Positions 17,573-26,489 of a stretch of 64,000 bases of DNA are shown here, piece by piece (position 1 is the first letter of the stretch; each line of letters opens with the position of its first letter). A program made the position numbers and the translations under genes. The notes under the pieces are model-generated. The model was not told the DNA's origin. It was given only the letters and a program-made list of their open reading frames with translations, and searched no databases. The stretch is from positions 62,001-126,000 of the forward strand of contig CAZXCU010000010.1 in NCBI GenBank assembly GCA_964639245.1, in the 5' to 3' direction. The stretch is from SB15 sp964639245. Lineage in GTDB: Bacteria > Chloroflexota > Anaerolineae > Aggregatilineales > J027.

Positions 17573-17583
17573 ATTTAGCGGTG

Positions 17584-17607
17584 GGGCAGGAGCGCCAATG
17601 CCTGCCC
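17584..17607. terminator. Convergent-gene hairpin, possible bidirectional terminator
   Basis: GGGCAGG (17584-17590) pairs with CCTGCCC (17601-17607) in the 35-base gap between two convergent genes. No clean T-run follows on either strand, so it is at best a weak terminator. Confidence 0.35.
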
Positions 17608-17916
17608 TTAACTTTGCACATGCAACTTTCCCCACTGGCACAGTGCGCCTAAGATAGGCAGCAAACTTTGTCCATTCTCGCTCAAAGTATATTCAACGTG
17701 CAGGGGCATGGTCTGGTAATCTATCCGGGTAAGGATGCCATCAGTTTCTAGCTCCCGCAATTGGCGAATCAACACTTTTTCCGTCACATCAGGCATCAAG
17801 CGTCGCAGCGCTCCGTAGCGTTTCGGCGACTCAATCAAATGCCACACAATCAACACCTTCCATTTTCCGCTAATTACTTTGAGTGCCAAGTCAACATCAT
17901 GGGTCGGGCTGTTCAT
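17608..17916 (-). CDS. HxlR-family winged-helix transcriptional regulator
   Basis: 102 residues with the HxlR hallmarks: ALKVISGKWKVLIVWHL near the N-terminus, RYGALRRLMPDVTEKVLIRQLRELETDG (recognition helix region), and VEYTLSENGQSL in the wing. These dimeric regulators often respond to aldehydes, quinones or oxidants through a cysteine. The only Cys here is near the C-terminus (LCQWG), unlike YodB/HypR, which use an N-terminal one. It is divergent from the monooxygenase-like gene and probably controls it through the palindrome at 17935-17960. Confidence 0.88.
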   Translation of the reverse strand: MNSPTHDVDLALKVISGKWKVLIVWHLIESPKRYGALRRLMPDVTEKVLIRQLRELETDGILTRIDYQTMPLHVEYTLSENGQSLLPILGALCQWGKLHVQS

Positions 17917-17934
17917 CTTTCATCCACTCACCTA

Positions 17935-17982
17935 CTGACAAAAAAGACAGTCATTGTCAGGCTATTCCAAAAATCTTATCCT
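17935..17982 (+). promoter_or_regulatory. Promoter of the monooxygenase-like gene with overlapping palindromic operator
   Basis: TTGTCA (-35, 17954-17959) and TATCCT (-10, 17977-17982) are 17 bases apart and point to the gene starting at 18013. The inverted repeat CTGACA (17935-17940) / TGTCAG (17955-17960) overlaps the -35 box and lies between the divergent genes. This is where an HxlR dimer would be expected to bind. Confidence 0.5.
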
Positions 17983-18012
17983 GTTTTTATCTGTCTGTGG
18001 AGGAAAAATCAA

Positions 18013-18312
18013 ATGATTGTGGCCTATGTTGCTGTAGAAACTCAAGACCATGCTGCCAGCGAATTTGAACGCATTCTCTCAGAAATTCAAGCAGAAGTGC
18101 GGCAAATGGTAGGCTGTATAACCAATGAATGGTATCGCCATCCCGATTCACCCAACAAGTATGTTTCCTACGGCGAATTTGACACACACGAGCATTTTGA
18201 GCGCTATTTAAATTCGGCAATGGTCAAACGGATTGGGGCCGAAATTATCCCCTTGCTTGCCAGCCCACCCCGCTTCAAACACTACGAAGCAACGATTCTT
18301 GAAGAAAATTAA
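18013..18312 (+). CDS. Antibiotic biosynthesis monooxygenase (ABM) domain protein
   Basis: 99 residues forming a single dimeric ferredoxin-like ABM domain (MIVAYVAVETQDHAASEF, then NEWYRHPDSPNKYVSYGEF, then HFERYLNSAMVKRI). Family members oxidise quinol or heme-like substrates without cofactors, and many have unknown targets. The ATG at 18013 follows GGAGG by seven bases. An upstream in-frame extension would run through the regulator gene and is rejected. Its partner HxlR gene is divergent. This is a common arrangement in quinone or electrophile stress responses. Confidence 0.8.
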   Translation: MIVAYVAVETQDHAASEFERILSEIQAEVRQMVGCITNEWYRHPDSPNKYVSYGEFDTHEHFERYLNSAMVKRIGAEIIPLLASPPRFKHYEATILEEN

Positions 18313-18390
18313 ACCGGGGCTGTAGAGACCCCCCTAGAGAAAATTCGAACCTGCAAATCACAGATGTCTCTGAGTATCATGTTCAGCAGA

Positions 18391-19758
18391 TTACATCCCC
18401 GGATGAGCAATGATGAGCAGTTGATTAACCGTAGGGTTGTCCAATGTGATTTTGATACCATCCGGCCAGCGCACTTCCACCCGTTCAACATCGGGATGTT
18501 GCCCCAAGCCAAAATGAGCAATTGGCTCCATCTGGCAGAGATACCCGCTGCCCGCGTCAATCACGCGAATCTGGGTGCGCTGTTCTCCGATAAGTTTCAC
18601 CACTGCCCCGCGTGCTGGTGCGCCATGGGCAGTGAGCGGCAGAACCCGCAGCCACGCATAGCCATTTTCCGGCATATGGTACAGAGTTAAAGGCTGAAAA
18701 ACAGATTCGCCATGTGAAATAAGCAGTTCTAACCGTCCATCGCCGTTGACATCACTGACCGCCGCGCCTGTCCCCATGCCATTGGTTTCACGGGCAGCGC
18801 CAATCTCAAGCGGAGTCCACTGGTCATTGCGCCAACCGAACAACCGATTGGGTTGCCCGATATTATTGAAAAAAATTTCTTCGTAGCCATCATTATCAAA
18901 ATCTGCCGCAATCACGGTACGAACACGCGAAGGGGTTGCCATCATTTCCGATGAGCAGTTGTTAAAACGGCCTCTCGACTGCTGGACAAACAAACGATGG
19001 GGCCCTTCCCAGTTGCCATAGACCAGATCAAAGCGTCCGTCGCCGTTGGCATCCAGCACAGCTGCGCCGCGTACATGCTCATAGGGGTCGCTAATGCCCG
19101 CTAAAACAGCTGTTTCGCGGTATGTGCCATCGCCTTGATTGATAAAAAGATAATTGGGGCCTAATTCATTGCCAGCAAAAATATCCATGTGTTCCGAAAC
19201 AAGGGGTAAAGAGAGCAGGGTACGCCCTCCGGTAGTGACGTTCAGTTTAATTTGCGGGGCAACATCGCGTAAGAACCCGTCATCATCCAATTCGTACAGG
19301 CGCATTGGCCCGCCATAGTTGGCAACCACAAAGCCATACTGTCCGTCGCCTCTACGGTCAACACAAGCAACTGACCTGCCTGCGACCAGATTTGCCATGT
19401 GCTGATTAACTGGGACACTAAATAAATCGACCCATTCGCCATCAGCATAATCGAGCAATCTATCCCCGTAGCGTTTTGCCCCACCAAAACTATCTGTGTT
19501 CAAAATGTAAATTTCTTCGTAGCCGTCACTGTCAATATCACAGGCCGCCAACCCAATCGCTTGGCGCTGCCCATCGGCTAACACAGGATCGGCTATATTG
19601 ACGAGTTTGTTGCCGTCCCATTTGAGTACCAAATTGCGAAAACCGAAGCCCGCCACCACCAATTCAAACTGACCGTCGCGGTCAACATCAGTCACCGCCA
19701 CCCCATAATTAAGTTGGGCGGGGTTGTCGGCAATCCACGCGCTTTTATCAACAAACAT
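18391..19758 (-). CDS. FG-GAP/VCBS repeat protein with C-terminal ASPIC/UnbV domain
   Basis: 455 residues with at least five Ca-binding-like repeats of the form DxDxDG (DVDRDGQFELVVA, DIDSDGYEEIYI, DANGDGRFDLVYG, DFDNDGYEEIFF, DVNGDGRLELLI). They form an integrin-alpha-like propeller. The C-terminus has the ASPIC/UnbV pattern (VRWPDGIKITL). I preferred the ATG at 19758 because GGGTAGG lies six bases before it, while the ATG at 19779 has no Shine-Dalgarno. No signal peptide is present at either start, which is unusual because such proteins are normally exported. It is convergent with the ABM gene and divergent from ftsK. Confidence 0.8.
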   Translation of the reverse strand: MFVDKSAWIADNPAQLNYGVAVTDVDRDGQFELVVAGFGFRNLVLKWDGNKLVNIADPVLADGQRQAIGLAACDIDSDGYEEIYILNTDSFGGAKRYGDRLLDYADGEWVDLFSVPVNQHMANLVAGRSVACVDRRGDGQYGFVVANYGGPMRLYELDDDGFLRDVAPQIKLNVTTGGRTLLSLPLVSEHMDIFAGNELGPNYLFINQGDGTYRETAVLAGISDPYEHVRGAAVLDANGDGRFDLVYGNWEGPHRLFVQQSRGRFNNCSSEMMATPSRVRTVIAADFDNDGYEEIFFNNIGQPNRLFGWRNDQWTPLEIGAARETNGMGTGAAVSDVNGDGRLELLISHGESVFQPLTLYHMPENGYAWLRVLPLTAHGAPARGAVVKLIGEQRTQIRVIDAGSGYLCQMEPIAHFGLGQHPDVERVEVRWPDGIKITLDNPTVNQLLIIAHPGM

Positions 19759-19779
19759 CACTTGCCTACCCTGTTTCAT

Positions 19780-20031
19780 TTTAAGTTTACCACTGACTCA
19801 AAAAACCGGTCAGACGGTTGGTGCTATTTGTCCGATTTCCCAACAAAAAACTGGATAATAAAGCATCTTGATATTTCGCTATAGAGTGCTAGCATGGTCA
19901 ATTGCAAAGTAACAACTTTTTACGGTTTTCTCAGGGAATTTTATAGAACTCTTGTTCTGATTTAACTTCTAAAATACCTGACCTTATGCTACAATGACGC
20001 GATATACATTAGCCCGGATCGTTTATCCTTT
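19780..20031. other. Divergent intergenic region between the UnbV-type gene and ftsK
   Basis: This A/T-rich stretch of about 250 bases separates two divergent genes and should hold both promoters. TACAAT at 19990-19995 is a possible -10 for ftsK, but no convincing -35 stands 16-18 bases before it. ftsK also lacks a Shine-Dalgarno. I see no open frame or RNA gene in it. Confidence 0.4.
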
Positions 20032-22890
20032 ATGACTAAAAAGCCAGATTCTTCACGCAGTCGTGCAGCGACTCCGAGCCAGAAAAAACCAAAATCAACG
20101 CGGTCGGTGGCGACTCCCCCCCCCCCACCGCCCAAGCCTCCCGCAGCTAGAAAAACGCGGCAACCCAAAGCGCCAGAAAAACAAGAAATGACGCTACCAC
20201 CCGTGTTAAAAAGGCTGCTGGAAGACCCGGATGCCATCCGCAATTTGCGTCACTATCTGCCCTCATGGACGGATGAGTTGATTGCGGTGATTTTGATTGT
20301 CAGCGGCGGGGTGGCCTTTGCGTCCCTGCTCAACGCGGGTGGCAGTGGCGAAGGTGAAATTGCCAGTCAATTGTTTACCACGCTGCGTCAGGGTTTTGGC
20401 AACGGGGCATACATGGTCGCGTTGGCAATTTTGCTCGGTGGGTTCATCATTCTGCTGCCCAAAATTGGGGTGCAAATGACCTTTAGCTGGGGGCGCTTGG
20501 TAGCCCTTGAACTAACATTCCTGTGTTTTCAGGGATTTTTGCATATTATCGAATTTGAAACGGAAAGCCGCGCCCTTGCCCGTGAAGGCGGCGGAGGGGG
20601 ATATATTGGCTGGGCGGTTAGCACCTTCCTGGTGCAAATTTTTGGCAGTCAGGTTAGCTTGGCGATTGTATCGCTGGGGCTTCTGCTGGGGTTACATTGG
20701 CTGCTGCATATTCGTCGCCACCATTACCGCCAAATTTTTGTCTATGTTAGCCAGAGTATCCAGAACTTAGCGACAAAACTTGATCCCTCGACATTGGCAG
20801 CGACTGTAAGCGCGGCAATGCAATCGCCTGCACCTGTGCCTGCGGCAGTTGAAGCTCCCCCCGCCGAACCTGTAAGTCAAGCGCCTGCTGCCCCGATGGT
20901 GTCTGCTAATCCTGCTCTCCCCACGGCAGGAACAACGCACCCCGTGCCAGTCACTGCGAATCGGCCTTCGGTGGTGCCACGCATCAACGGTACAAATGGA
21001 GGGGGGCAAGTACCTGCGCCTAGTGTACCCTCTCAACTCCCGCCTCAAATTGTTCCTGCACCAGCCGCCAAAATGCCCCCTCCGCCTATCACTACTGTTG
21101 CCAAAGCCGTGCCAGTGGTTGAGGAAGCTACCGAAGAACTCGAATCGGACATTGAAGTGCCTGAAATTTCGCAAGAACGCCCCGTATTGATGGTCAACGG
21201 GCAGGTGGTGAATCCATCAGTAGTGCAGCGTGAACGCCCTTCAATTGTGCCGCGTGCTGTCGAATCGCTGGACAAAAAACCGGTAGTGCTGGGGAAGATG
21301 CCCGAACCCAAACGGATTCAGGGAGGGCGCGATGGCGATGAACGCAAGCGCTATTTCCGTGTGGAAGATTTTAAAGATAAAGTCAAAATTGCCAAACGGG
21401 ATGAGATACTGCCTGCCTTAGAAAATCTGGGGAAGTATGATTTATTCCGTCCCGATGAAAATGAAATCAATAAAAATGCCTCGATTATCGAAAATACCCT
21501 GCTGGAGTTTGATATTGATGCTGATGTCATTGATGTCAAAGTGGGGCCAGTGGTAACGCAGTACGCGGTTTCCCCGGTGAAGGAGGTGTTTAACACCGAA
21601 ACAAATGCGTGGGAAGTCAAGCGTGTGCGGGTGGATAAAATTACCAGTTTGCAGGGCGACCTTGCGCTGGCACTTTCCGCCAAAACGTTGCGGATTGAAG
21701 CACCTGTTCCGGGGCATTCGTATGTTGGGATTGAAGTTCCAAACCGGAATCCGAGTACCGTGGGGTTACGGGCGCTGTTGGAATCGGAAGTCTTTTTTAA
21801 CAAACACAAAAATCCCCTGTGCATTCCGTTAGGGCGGGATGTCTCCGGCGAACCTGTGATTATGGATTTGGCTTCGCTGCCACATTTGTTGATTGCAGGG
21901 ACAACCGGGTCAGGGAAATCGGTGTGCTTAACATCCGTCATCACTTCCCTCGTGATGAACAATACGCCTGCTCAAGTGCGGCTGATTATGCTTGACCCCA
22001 AACGGGTGGAACTCACCCGTTTTAATGGTTTACCCCATCTGCTAGGGCCAGTTGAAACCGAAGCCGAACGGATTATTGGGGTACTGCGCTGGACAACCCG
22101 CGAAATGGACAGACGTTACAAACTGCTTGAATTGGAAAATGCGCGGAATATTGAATCCTACAACGCCACGTTGGGTCGTCGGCGCAAGGAAGAACATCTG
22201 CCCTATATGGTGCTGGTGTTCGATGAAATTGGCGATTTGATGATGTCACATCCCGATGAAACCGAAACAACCGTCACACGGCTTGCCCAAAAAGCCCGTG
22301 CCGCCGGGATTCATCTGGTGATTGCCACCCAGCGTCCAAGTGTGGATGTTTTGACCGGGCTGATCAAAGCGAATTTTCCGGGACGGATTTCCTTTGCGGT
22401 GGCAAGTGGCACGGACTCGCGGGTGATTTTAGACTATACCGGAGCAGAAACTTTGCTCGGACGGGGCGACATGCTGTACCTTGATCCCTCTGCCGCTGGC
22501 CCAAAACGGGTGCAGGGCTGTTTCATTTCTGATGAAGATTTGGAAGAAACCGTCCGTTACTGGCAAAATTGGCATCAAACTCAGCTTGAAACGGGTGCAA
22601 TCGAACTCGAAAAAATTGCCCCTTGGGAACGGGGCATCACCCACATTGAGTCGCTGGCGGAACATGACCCGATGTTGGAAGAAGCAATTACCATTGTGTG
22701 CGATGCCAAAGAAGCCTCGACTTCCCTAATTCAACGCCGTTTAGGGATTGGCTATCCCCGTGCCGCCCGTTTAATGGATTCGATGTACGAATTAGGGGTC
22801 ATTGGCCCGCCTAAAGCGGGTGGACGTGCCAGAGAAGTAAAAATTAAAAATCCAAAAGAAGCGCTCAAGCTCATTAGGAAAAACCGTTAA
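20032..22890 (+). CDS. ftsK: FtsK/SpoIIIE-type DNA translocase
   Basis: FtsK pumps chromosomal DNA at the division septum and activates dimer resolution. The 952-residue protein has a basic, Pro-rich start and four membrane helices (about residues 80-230). A Pro/Ala linker of about 150 residues follows, then the RecA-type motor with Walker A GTTGSGKS at 623-630 and Walker B VLVFDEIGD near 727-735. A C-terminal gamma winged helix closes it (SLIQRRLGIGYPRAARLMDSM). All domains are intact. The start has no Shine-Dalgarno, and an in-frame ATG at 20188 is an alternative. The run of 11 C at 20116-20126 lies between the two. The GH31 gene follows after 18 bases. Confidence 0.93.
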   Translation: MTKKPDSSRSRAATPSQKKPKSTRSVATPPPPPPKPPAARKTRQPKAPEKQEMTLPPVLKRLLEDPDAIRNLRHYLPSWTDELIAVILIVSGGVAFASLLNAGGSGEGEIASQLFTTLRQGFGNGAYMVALAILLGGFIILLPKIGVQMTFSWGRLVALELTFLCFQGFLHIIEFETESRALAREGGGGGYIGWAVSTFLVQIFGSQVSLAIVSLGLLLGLHWLLHIRRHHYRQIFVYVSQSIQNLATKLDPSTLAATVSAAMQSPAPVPAAVEAPPAEPVSQAPAAPMVSANPALPTAGTTHPVPVTANRPSVVPRINGTNGGGQVPAPSVPSQLPPQIVPAPAAKMPPPPITTVAKAVPVVEEATEELESDIEVPEISQERPVLMVNGQVVNPSVVQRERPSIVPRAVESLDKKPVVLGKMPEPKRIQGGRDGDERKRYFRVEDFKDKVKIAKRDEILPALENLGKYDLFRPDENEINKNASIIENTLLEFDIDADVIDVKVGPVVTQYAVSPVKEVFNTETNAWEVKRVRVDKITSLQGDLALALSAKTLRIEAPVPGHSYVGIEVPNRNPSTVGLRALLESEVFFNKHKNPLCIPLGRDVSGEPVIMDLASLPHLLIAGTTGSGKSVCLTSVITSLVMNNTPAQVRLIMLDPKRVELTRFNGLPHLLGPVETEAERIIGVLRWTTREMDRRYKLLELENARNIESYNATLGRRRKEEHLPYMVLVFDEIGDLMMSHPDETETTVTRLAQKARAAGIHLVIATQRPSVDVLTGLIKANFPGRISFAVASGTDSRVILDYTGAETLLGRGDMLYLDPSAAGPKRVQGCFISDEDLEETVRYWQNWHQTQLETGAIELEKIAPWERGITHIESLAEHDPMLEEAITIVCDAKEASTSLIQRRLGIGYPRAARLMDSMYELGVIGPPKAGGRAREVKIKNPKEALKLIRKNR
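20116..20126 (+). repeat. Homopolymeric C tract (11 C) inside the 5' part of ftsK
   Basis: Eleven consecutive C encode part of a six-proline run near codon 30. Gain or loss of one base would shift the frame before every known FtsK domain. The next in-frame ATG downstream is at 20188. Confidence 0.9.
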
Positions 22891-22908
22891 AAAACGGGGG
22901 AACAACCA

Positions 22909-25440
22909 ATGCAAACACGCGATGATGCCATTGTAAAAGCCATCCGTTCTGGCGAAAACACCACACCGGACGTTTTGGCCTATGAACAAGCCTTGCCTGC
23001 CTTTCACCAGAAATTTGCGGATAAAGTGCCACAAACTGCTCCCCCTGTGTCGCTTGGCAAGGTGAATAAGGTCGTGAAACATGAACGCGGGGCAATTGTG
23101 CATCTGGATAATGCTCAGATGCAACTTGCGTATCTCATGCCCGATTTACTGCAAGTGCGAATTAGCAAAACTGACCTCAATGGCGATATTCACCCGTTTA
23201 GCTACGCGGTAGAAAAACAGGAATGGGCGGCGGTTGAACCCGTGGTCACAGAGGATAAAACCAGCGTAATCGTAAACGCAGGTGGGTTTGCCTGTCATAT
23301 TGACCGTGCTACCGGAAGATTCAGTATCCAAACAACTGATGGCGAAGCGGTTATCACCAACACAGACGAAGGCTTTCAACTGGCAGGGGATGGAGTCCGA
23401 TGGACACGTACCCTACCCGATGATGAATGGTGTTATGGGTTAGGGCAGCGGGCGTTTCAACTGAATTTGCGCGGGTTGCAGTTGGCGCTAAAAAATACCG
23501 AACCGTTTCTCTATCAACGCGGCGACGACCCGTGTTATTACAGTATTCCTTTTTATTTTGGCTTTCAAAATAAATATGCGCTGGGTATTTTCTGGGACAA
23601 TCCGGCGCGGGGTATGGTCGATTTAGGCAACACTGCCCCCGATAAAATGAGTTTTGAGGCGGTGAGTGGCGAACTCCGTTTTTATTTTATGGCTGCCTTG
23701 CTGCCCGAAGTCATTTTAGACCGTTACACTACTCTCACAGGCCGTCCCTATCTCCCGCCGATGTGGGCGATGGGCTATCATCAATCGCGCTGGGGCTATG
23801 AAAATGCGGATAAATTTCGCCAGCTTGCCAATGAATTTCGGCGGCGGCGCATTCCCTGTGACGCGCTCCATTTCGATATTGATTACATGGATGGGTACTG
23901 CTGCTTCACTTGGGATGAGCAAAAATTTCCTGACTTGCCCGGCTTGGTCAAGGAACTACGCGATAAAGGCATTAAATCCGTCGCTATTTTAGACGCGGGC
24001 ATCAAAATCAATACTCCTGTGCATCAGGATGGCAAAGACAAAGATATTTACGTGAAATATCCTGATGGCACGCCCTACACCGGGGTAGTGTGGCCCGGTA
24101 CCTGCGAATTTCCTGATTTTTCCTCTGTTGAGGGCCGGGCATGGTGGGCAGAAAAAACAACCGATTTCGCCCAAAAGACCGGCTTTGCGGGGGTATGGAA
24201 TGATATGAACGAACCTACCGTTTTCCACCGTTTTGGGCCGCAAACCTTCCCCGATTATATTGTGTATCGTGGAGAAAATGGGACAGGATTCTCCCATATC
24301 GAAGCAGGCAATAATTTGTATGGGATGCAGATGGTACGGGCAACACAGGCGGGTATGGACGCGGCCTTCCCCAACGAACGCACTTTTGTTTTTGGGCGGA
24401 CAGCCTTTGCTGGGATGCAACGTTTTGCTTCCTCATGGACAGGCGACAATCTCTCTACATGGGATCATCTGCGCTTGAGCATCAGCATGTTGATGAATCT
24501 GGGTTTATCGGGGATGCCGTTCACCGGGCCGGATGTGGGCGGTTTCGCTGATTCGCCTGATGGTGAATTGTATACACGGTGGGTACAGTTAGGCAGTATG
24601 CTGCCATTTTTCCGCACCCATTCGATTAAAGACAGTAACGAACAAGAGCCGTGGAGTTTTGGAACACAGTACGAACCGATCATTCGGCGCTATATTGAAC
24701 TACGTTACCAACTGCTGCCCTATCTCTATTCAGTGATGGCGGCTGCCCACGAAAAAGGGATGCCGTTTATTCGTCCCGGCTTTTTCCATGATCGCAACGA
24801 TCCCTATCTCCGCGCTCAAGATGATGCTTTTCTGGTGGGGGACAGTCTATTTGTTGCCCCGATTTTAGAGCCGGGTGCATCCAAACGCACCGTCTATTTG
24901 CCGCGTGGGGCATGGTATAACTACTGGACAAACCGCCTGATTGACGGCGCACGTCATATTGAAGTTGAGGGCGGGTTGGATACCATGCCGATTTTTGTGC
25001 GAGCCGGGCATGTGATTCCTCACTGGCCTACCCAGCAATATGTCGGCGAGAAAAATATTGAACAAGTCACTCTGCGTGCCTATGCCGGGCCGGGCGAAAC
25101 CACCCTCTATGAAGATGCTGGTGCAGGCAAAGGCTATCTACAGGGCGACTATCGCTATTCGTATTTCACCTGTGGATTTTTACCCGGCGGGCGTTTTGGG
25201 ATTAGCTGGCGCACCGCCGGACGTTATATCCCGCCGTATGTGGCAGTCCGGGTGAGAATTGTCGGGATCCCCGGCGAACCCAATGATATTGTGATTGACG
25301 ACAAACCCGCACCCATGTGGTTTTTTGAGGACGGGGTGCTGGAAGTCTTAAGCGCGCCGTTCCATGAGCTAGCGCTGGTGGGACGACGGGCGGATAACTC
25401 CGCCTCAGCTAAGACGGCGATTCGTCGCCCAACGGCTTAA
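22909..25440 (+). CDS. GH31 family alpha-glucosidase
   Basis: 843 residues. The N-terminal beta-sandwich (about 1-280) precedes the barrel. The catalytic nucleophile Asp432 lies in GVWNDMNEP and the acid/base Asp513 in SWTGDNLSTWDHL. Further GH31 marks are FDIDYMDGYCCFTWD, GPDVGGF and MLPFFRTHS, and C-terminal beta domains follow. The enzyme would release terminal alpha-linked glucose (or xylose or galactose) from oligosaccharides. There is no signal peptide, so it acts in the cytoplasm. It is downstream of ftsK by 18 bases with GGGGG before the ATG. Its last 32 bases overlap the convergent ATL gene. Confidence 0.93.
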   Translation: MQTRDDAIVKAIRSGENTTPDVLAYEQALPAFHQKFADKVPQTAPPVSLGKVNKVVKHERGAIVHLDNAQMQLAYLMPDLLQVRISKTDLNGDIHPFSYAVEKQEWAAVEPVVTEDKTSVIVNAGGFACHIDRATGRFSIQTTDGEAVITNTDEGFQLAGDGVRWTRTLPDDEWCYGLGQRAFQLNLRGLQLALKNTEPFLYQRGDDPCYYSIPFYFGFQNKYALGIFWDNPARGMVDLGNTAPDKMSFEAVSGELRFYFMAALLPEVILDRYTTLTGRPYLPPMWAMGYHQSRWGYENADKFRQLANEFRRRRIPCDALHFDIDYMDGYCCFTWDEQKFPDLPGLVKELRDKGIKSVAILDAGIKINTPVHQDGKDKDIYVKYPDGTPYTGVVWPGTCEFPDFSSVEGRAWWAEKTTDFAQKTGFAGVWNDMNEPTVFHRFGPQTFPDYIVYRGENGTGFSHIEAGNNLYGMQMVRATQAGMDAAFPNERTFVFGRTAFAGMQRFASSWTGDNLSTWDHLRLSISMLMNLGLSGMPFTGPDVGGFADSPDGELYTRWVQLGSMLPFFRTHSIKDSNEQEPWSFGTQYEPIIRRYIELRYQLLPYLYSVMAAAHEKGMPFIRPGFFHDRNDPYLRAQDDAFLVGDSLFVAPILEPGASKRTVYLPRGAWYNYWTNRLIDGARHIEVEGGLDTMPIFVRAGHVIPHWPTQQYVGEKNIEQVTLRAYAGPGETTLYEDAGAGKGYLQGDYRYSYFTCGFLPGGRFGISWRTAGRYIPPYVAVRVRIVGIPGEPNDIVIDDKPAPMWFFEDGVLEVLSAPFHELALVGRRADNSASAKTAIRRPTA

Positions 25441-25789
25441 GATAGGCTTGAATTTCCTCTGGGGTGGGCTGCCACAGATAGTCTAACAGGGGAAATTCTT
25501 CCATCTCGTCAAAGACGACCCCCTCTTCTTTCAGGCGGGCAATTTGTTCATCCCGACTGTAAGCAAATGCCCGCACACTAACTTTGCCCTTGGTGCCATT
25601 TTTCCCCACCACCCGATGCCAAGCCACGTCTGTACCATATTTCAAAGTGCGAAGGGCATAGCCTACGGCTCTGGCAGCGCGGGGTGCGCCTAATACTTCC
25701 GCCAGCAGTCCATAGGTCATCACTTTGCCTTCTGGAATGTGGCGGGTTAGCACAATGACTTTTTCATAAAAATTCATCTCATCATTCAT
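25409..25789 (-). CDS. Alkyltransferase-like protein (ATL), MGMT-related
   Basis: About 126 residues of the MGMT DNA-binding domain. YGLLAEVLGAPRAARAVGYALR contains the helix-turn-helix and the arginine-finger region. The active-site motif reads AWHRVVGKNG, with Trp where true O6-alkylguanine transferases have the PCHR cysteine. ATL proteins bind O6-alkylguanine without removing it and hand it to nucleotide excision repair. Possible ATG starts are 25789 and 25777; the latter aligns better with the family. It overlaps or abuts the TlpA-like gene stop, and its tail overlaps the GH31 gene by 32 bases. Confidence 0.88.
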   Translation of the reverse strand: MNDEMNFYEKVIVLTRHIPEGKVMTYGLLAEVLGAPRAARAVGYALRTLKYGTDVAWHRVVGKNGTKGKVSVRAFAYSRDEQIARLKEEGVVFDEMEEFPLLDYLWQPTPEEIQAYLKPLGDESPS

Positions 25790-26489
25790 AGGCGGGCAAC
25801 CCAATTTTTTGCAATTCTAAATCAAGGTTATACGCATCCAATGGGCCAATCACCACGTTGGAGACTGTGCCATCCGCCTTAATAAAAATGGTGGTGGGGA
25901 CAACCGCACCCTGAAAATAGGTCGCAAAAAATTCGGCGTTTTTATCGACGACCACCGGAAATTGGATATGAAGCTGTTCGGCAATGATACGGGTTTCGTC
26001 AGCAAAATCGGCAATATTAATCCCAATAATGCTGATATGGTCTGCACCGTGATGCTCATAAAAGGCTTGCAACACAGGAAATTCAAAAAAACATGAGCCA
26101 CAGCCCACCGACCAGAAATTCAGGACGAGAGGGCGGTTAAGTTCATTGAGATGAATTTCTTCCCCATTAATGTCCGTGATGACCAGATCCGGTAAGGCAA
26201 CTCCTTCTGCAATCGGCGTGACCAGCGCCGGGTTGATGCTGTCGCTTATCCGGCTGACCACCACTTGACGGGGTGTGGGTAGGGGAGTACGGGAAGGTAA
26301 AGGAGTGGGGGAGGGAGTCAAAGTGAGGATAGCAGTAGGTACAGGCGGTGTATTGCTAGAAAGCTGACCGATAATTTGCAATTGGGGAACAGCCGTAGCG
26401 CGGGAAGACTCCTCCGCGCTACAAGCCGAAAGGCTAATCAGCAGCAGCGCGGCGAGGCACACGATGATGCTCACGGCAGCGCGGTTCAT
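25782..26489 (-). CDS. TlpA-like thioredoxin-fold lipoprotein
   Basis: About 235 residues. The ATG at 26489 begins a lipoprotein signal (VCLAALLLISLSAC). A Pro/Thr-rich linker with PTPLPSRTPLPTP follows, then an AhpC/TSA-TlpA thioredoxin domain. The redox motif CGSC sits in NFWSVGCGSCFFEFP, and the cis-Pro loop is VVPTTIFI. Such proteins reduce or exchange disulfides outside the cytoplasm, often for cytochrome c maturation. The start overlaps tdk by 56 bases. In-frame GTGs lie further in, but they would remove the positively charged start of the signal. Confidence 0.82.
   Translation of the reverse strand: MNRAAVSIIVCLAALLLISLSACSAEESSRATAVPQLQIIGQLSSNTPPVPTAILTLTPSPTPLPSRTPLPTPRQVVVSRISDSINPALVTPIAEGVALPDLVITDINGEEIHLNELNRPLVLNFWSVGCGSCFFEFPVLQAFYEHHGADHISIIGINIADFADETRIIAEQLHIQFPVVVDKNAEFFATYFQGAVVPTTIFIKADGTVSNVVIGPLDAYNLDLELQKIGLPAYE

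Noticed and set aside
19797..19822. Terminator-like hairpin upstream of the UnbV-type gene
   Set aside because: The stem (AACCG/CGGTT) is only five bases although T6 follows; too weak to call.
20116..20126. Poly-C tract as a frameshift making ftsK a pseudogene
   Set aside because: The reading frame is open through the tract and all FtsK domains follow in frame.
21351..21962. Minus-strand open frame inside ftsK
   Set aside because: Antisense to the conserved FtsK beta domain; no start signal or recognisable domain.
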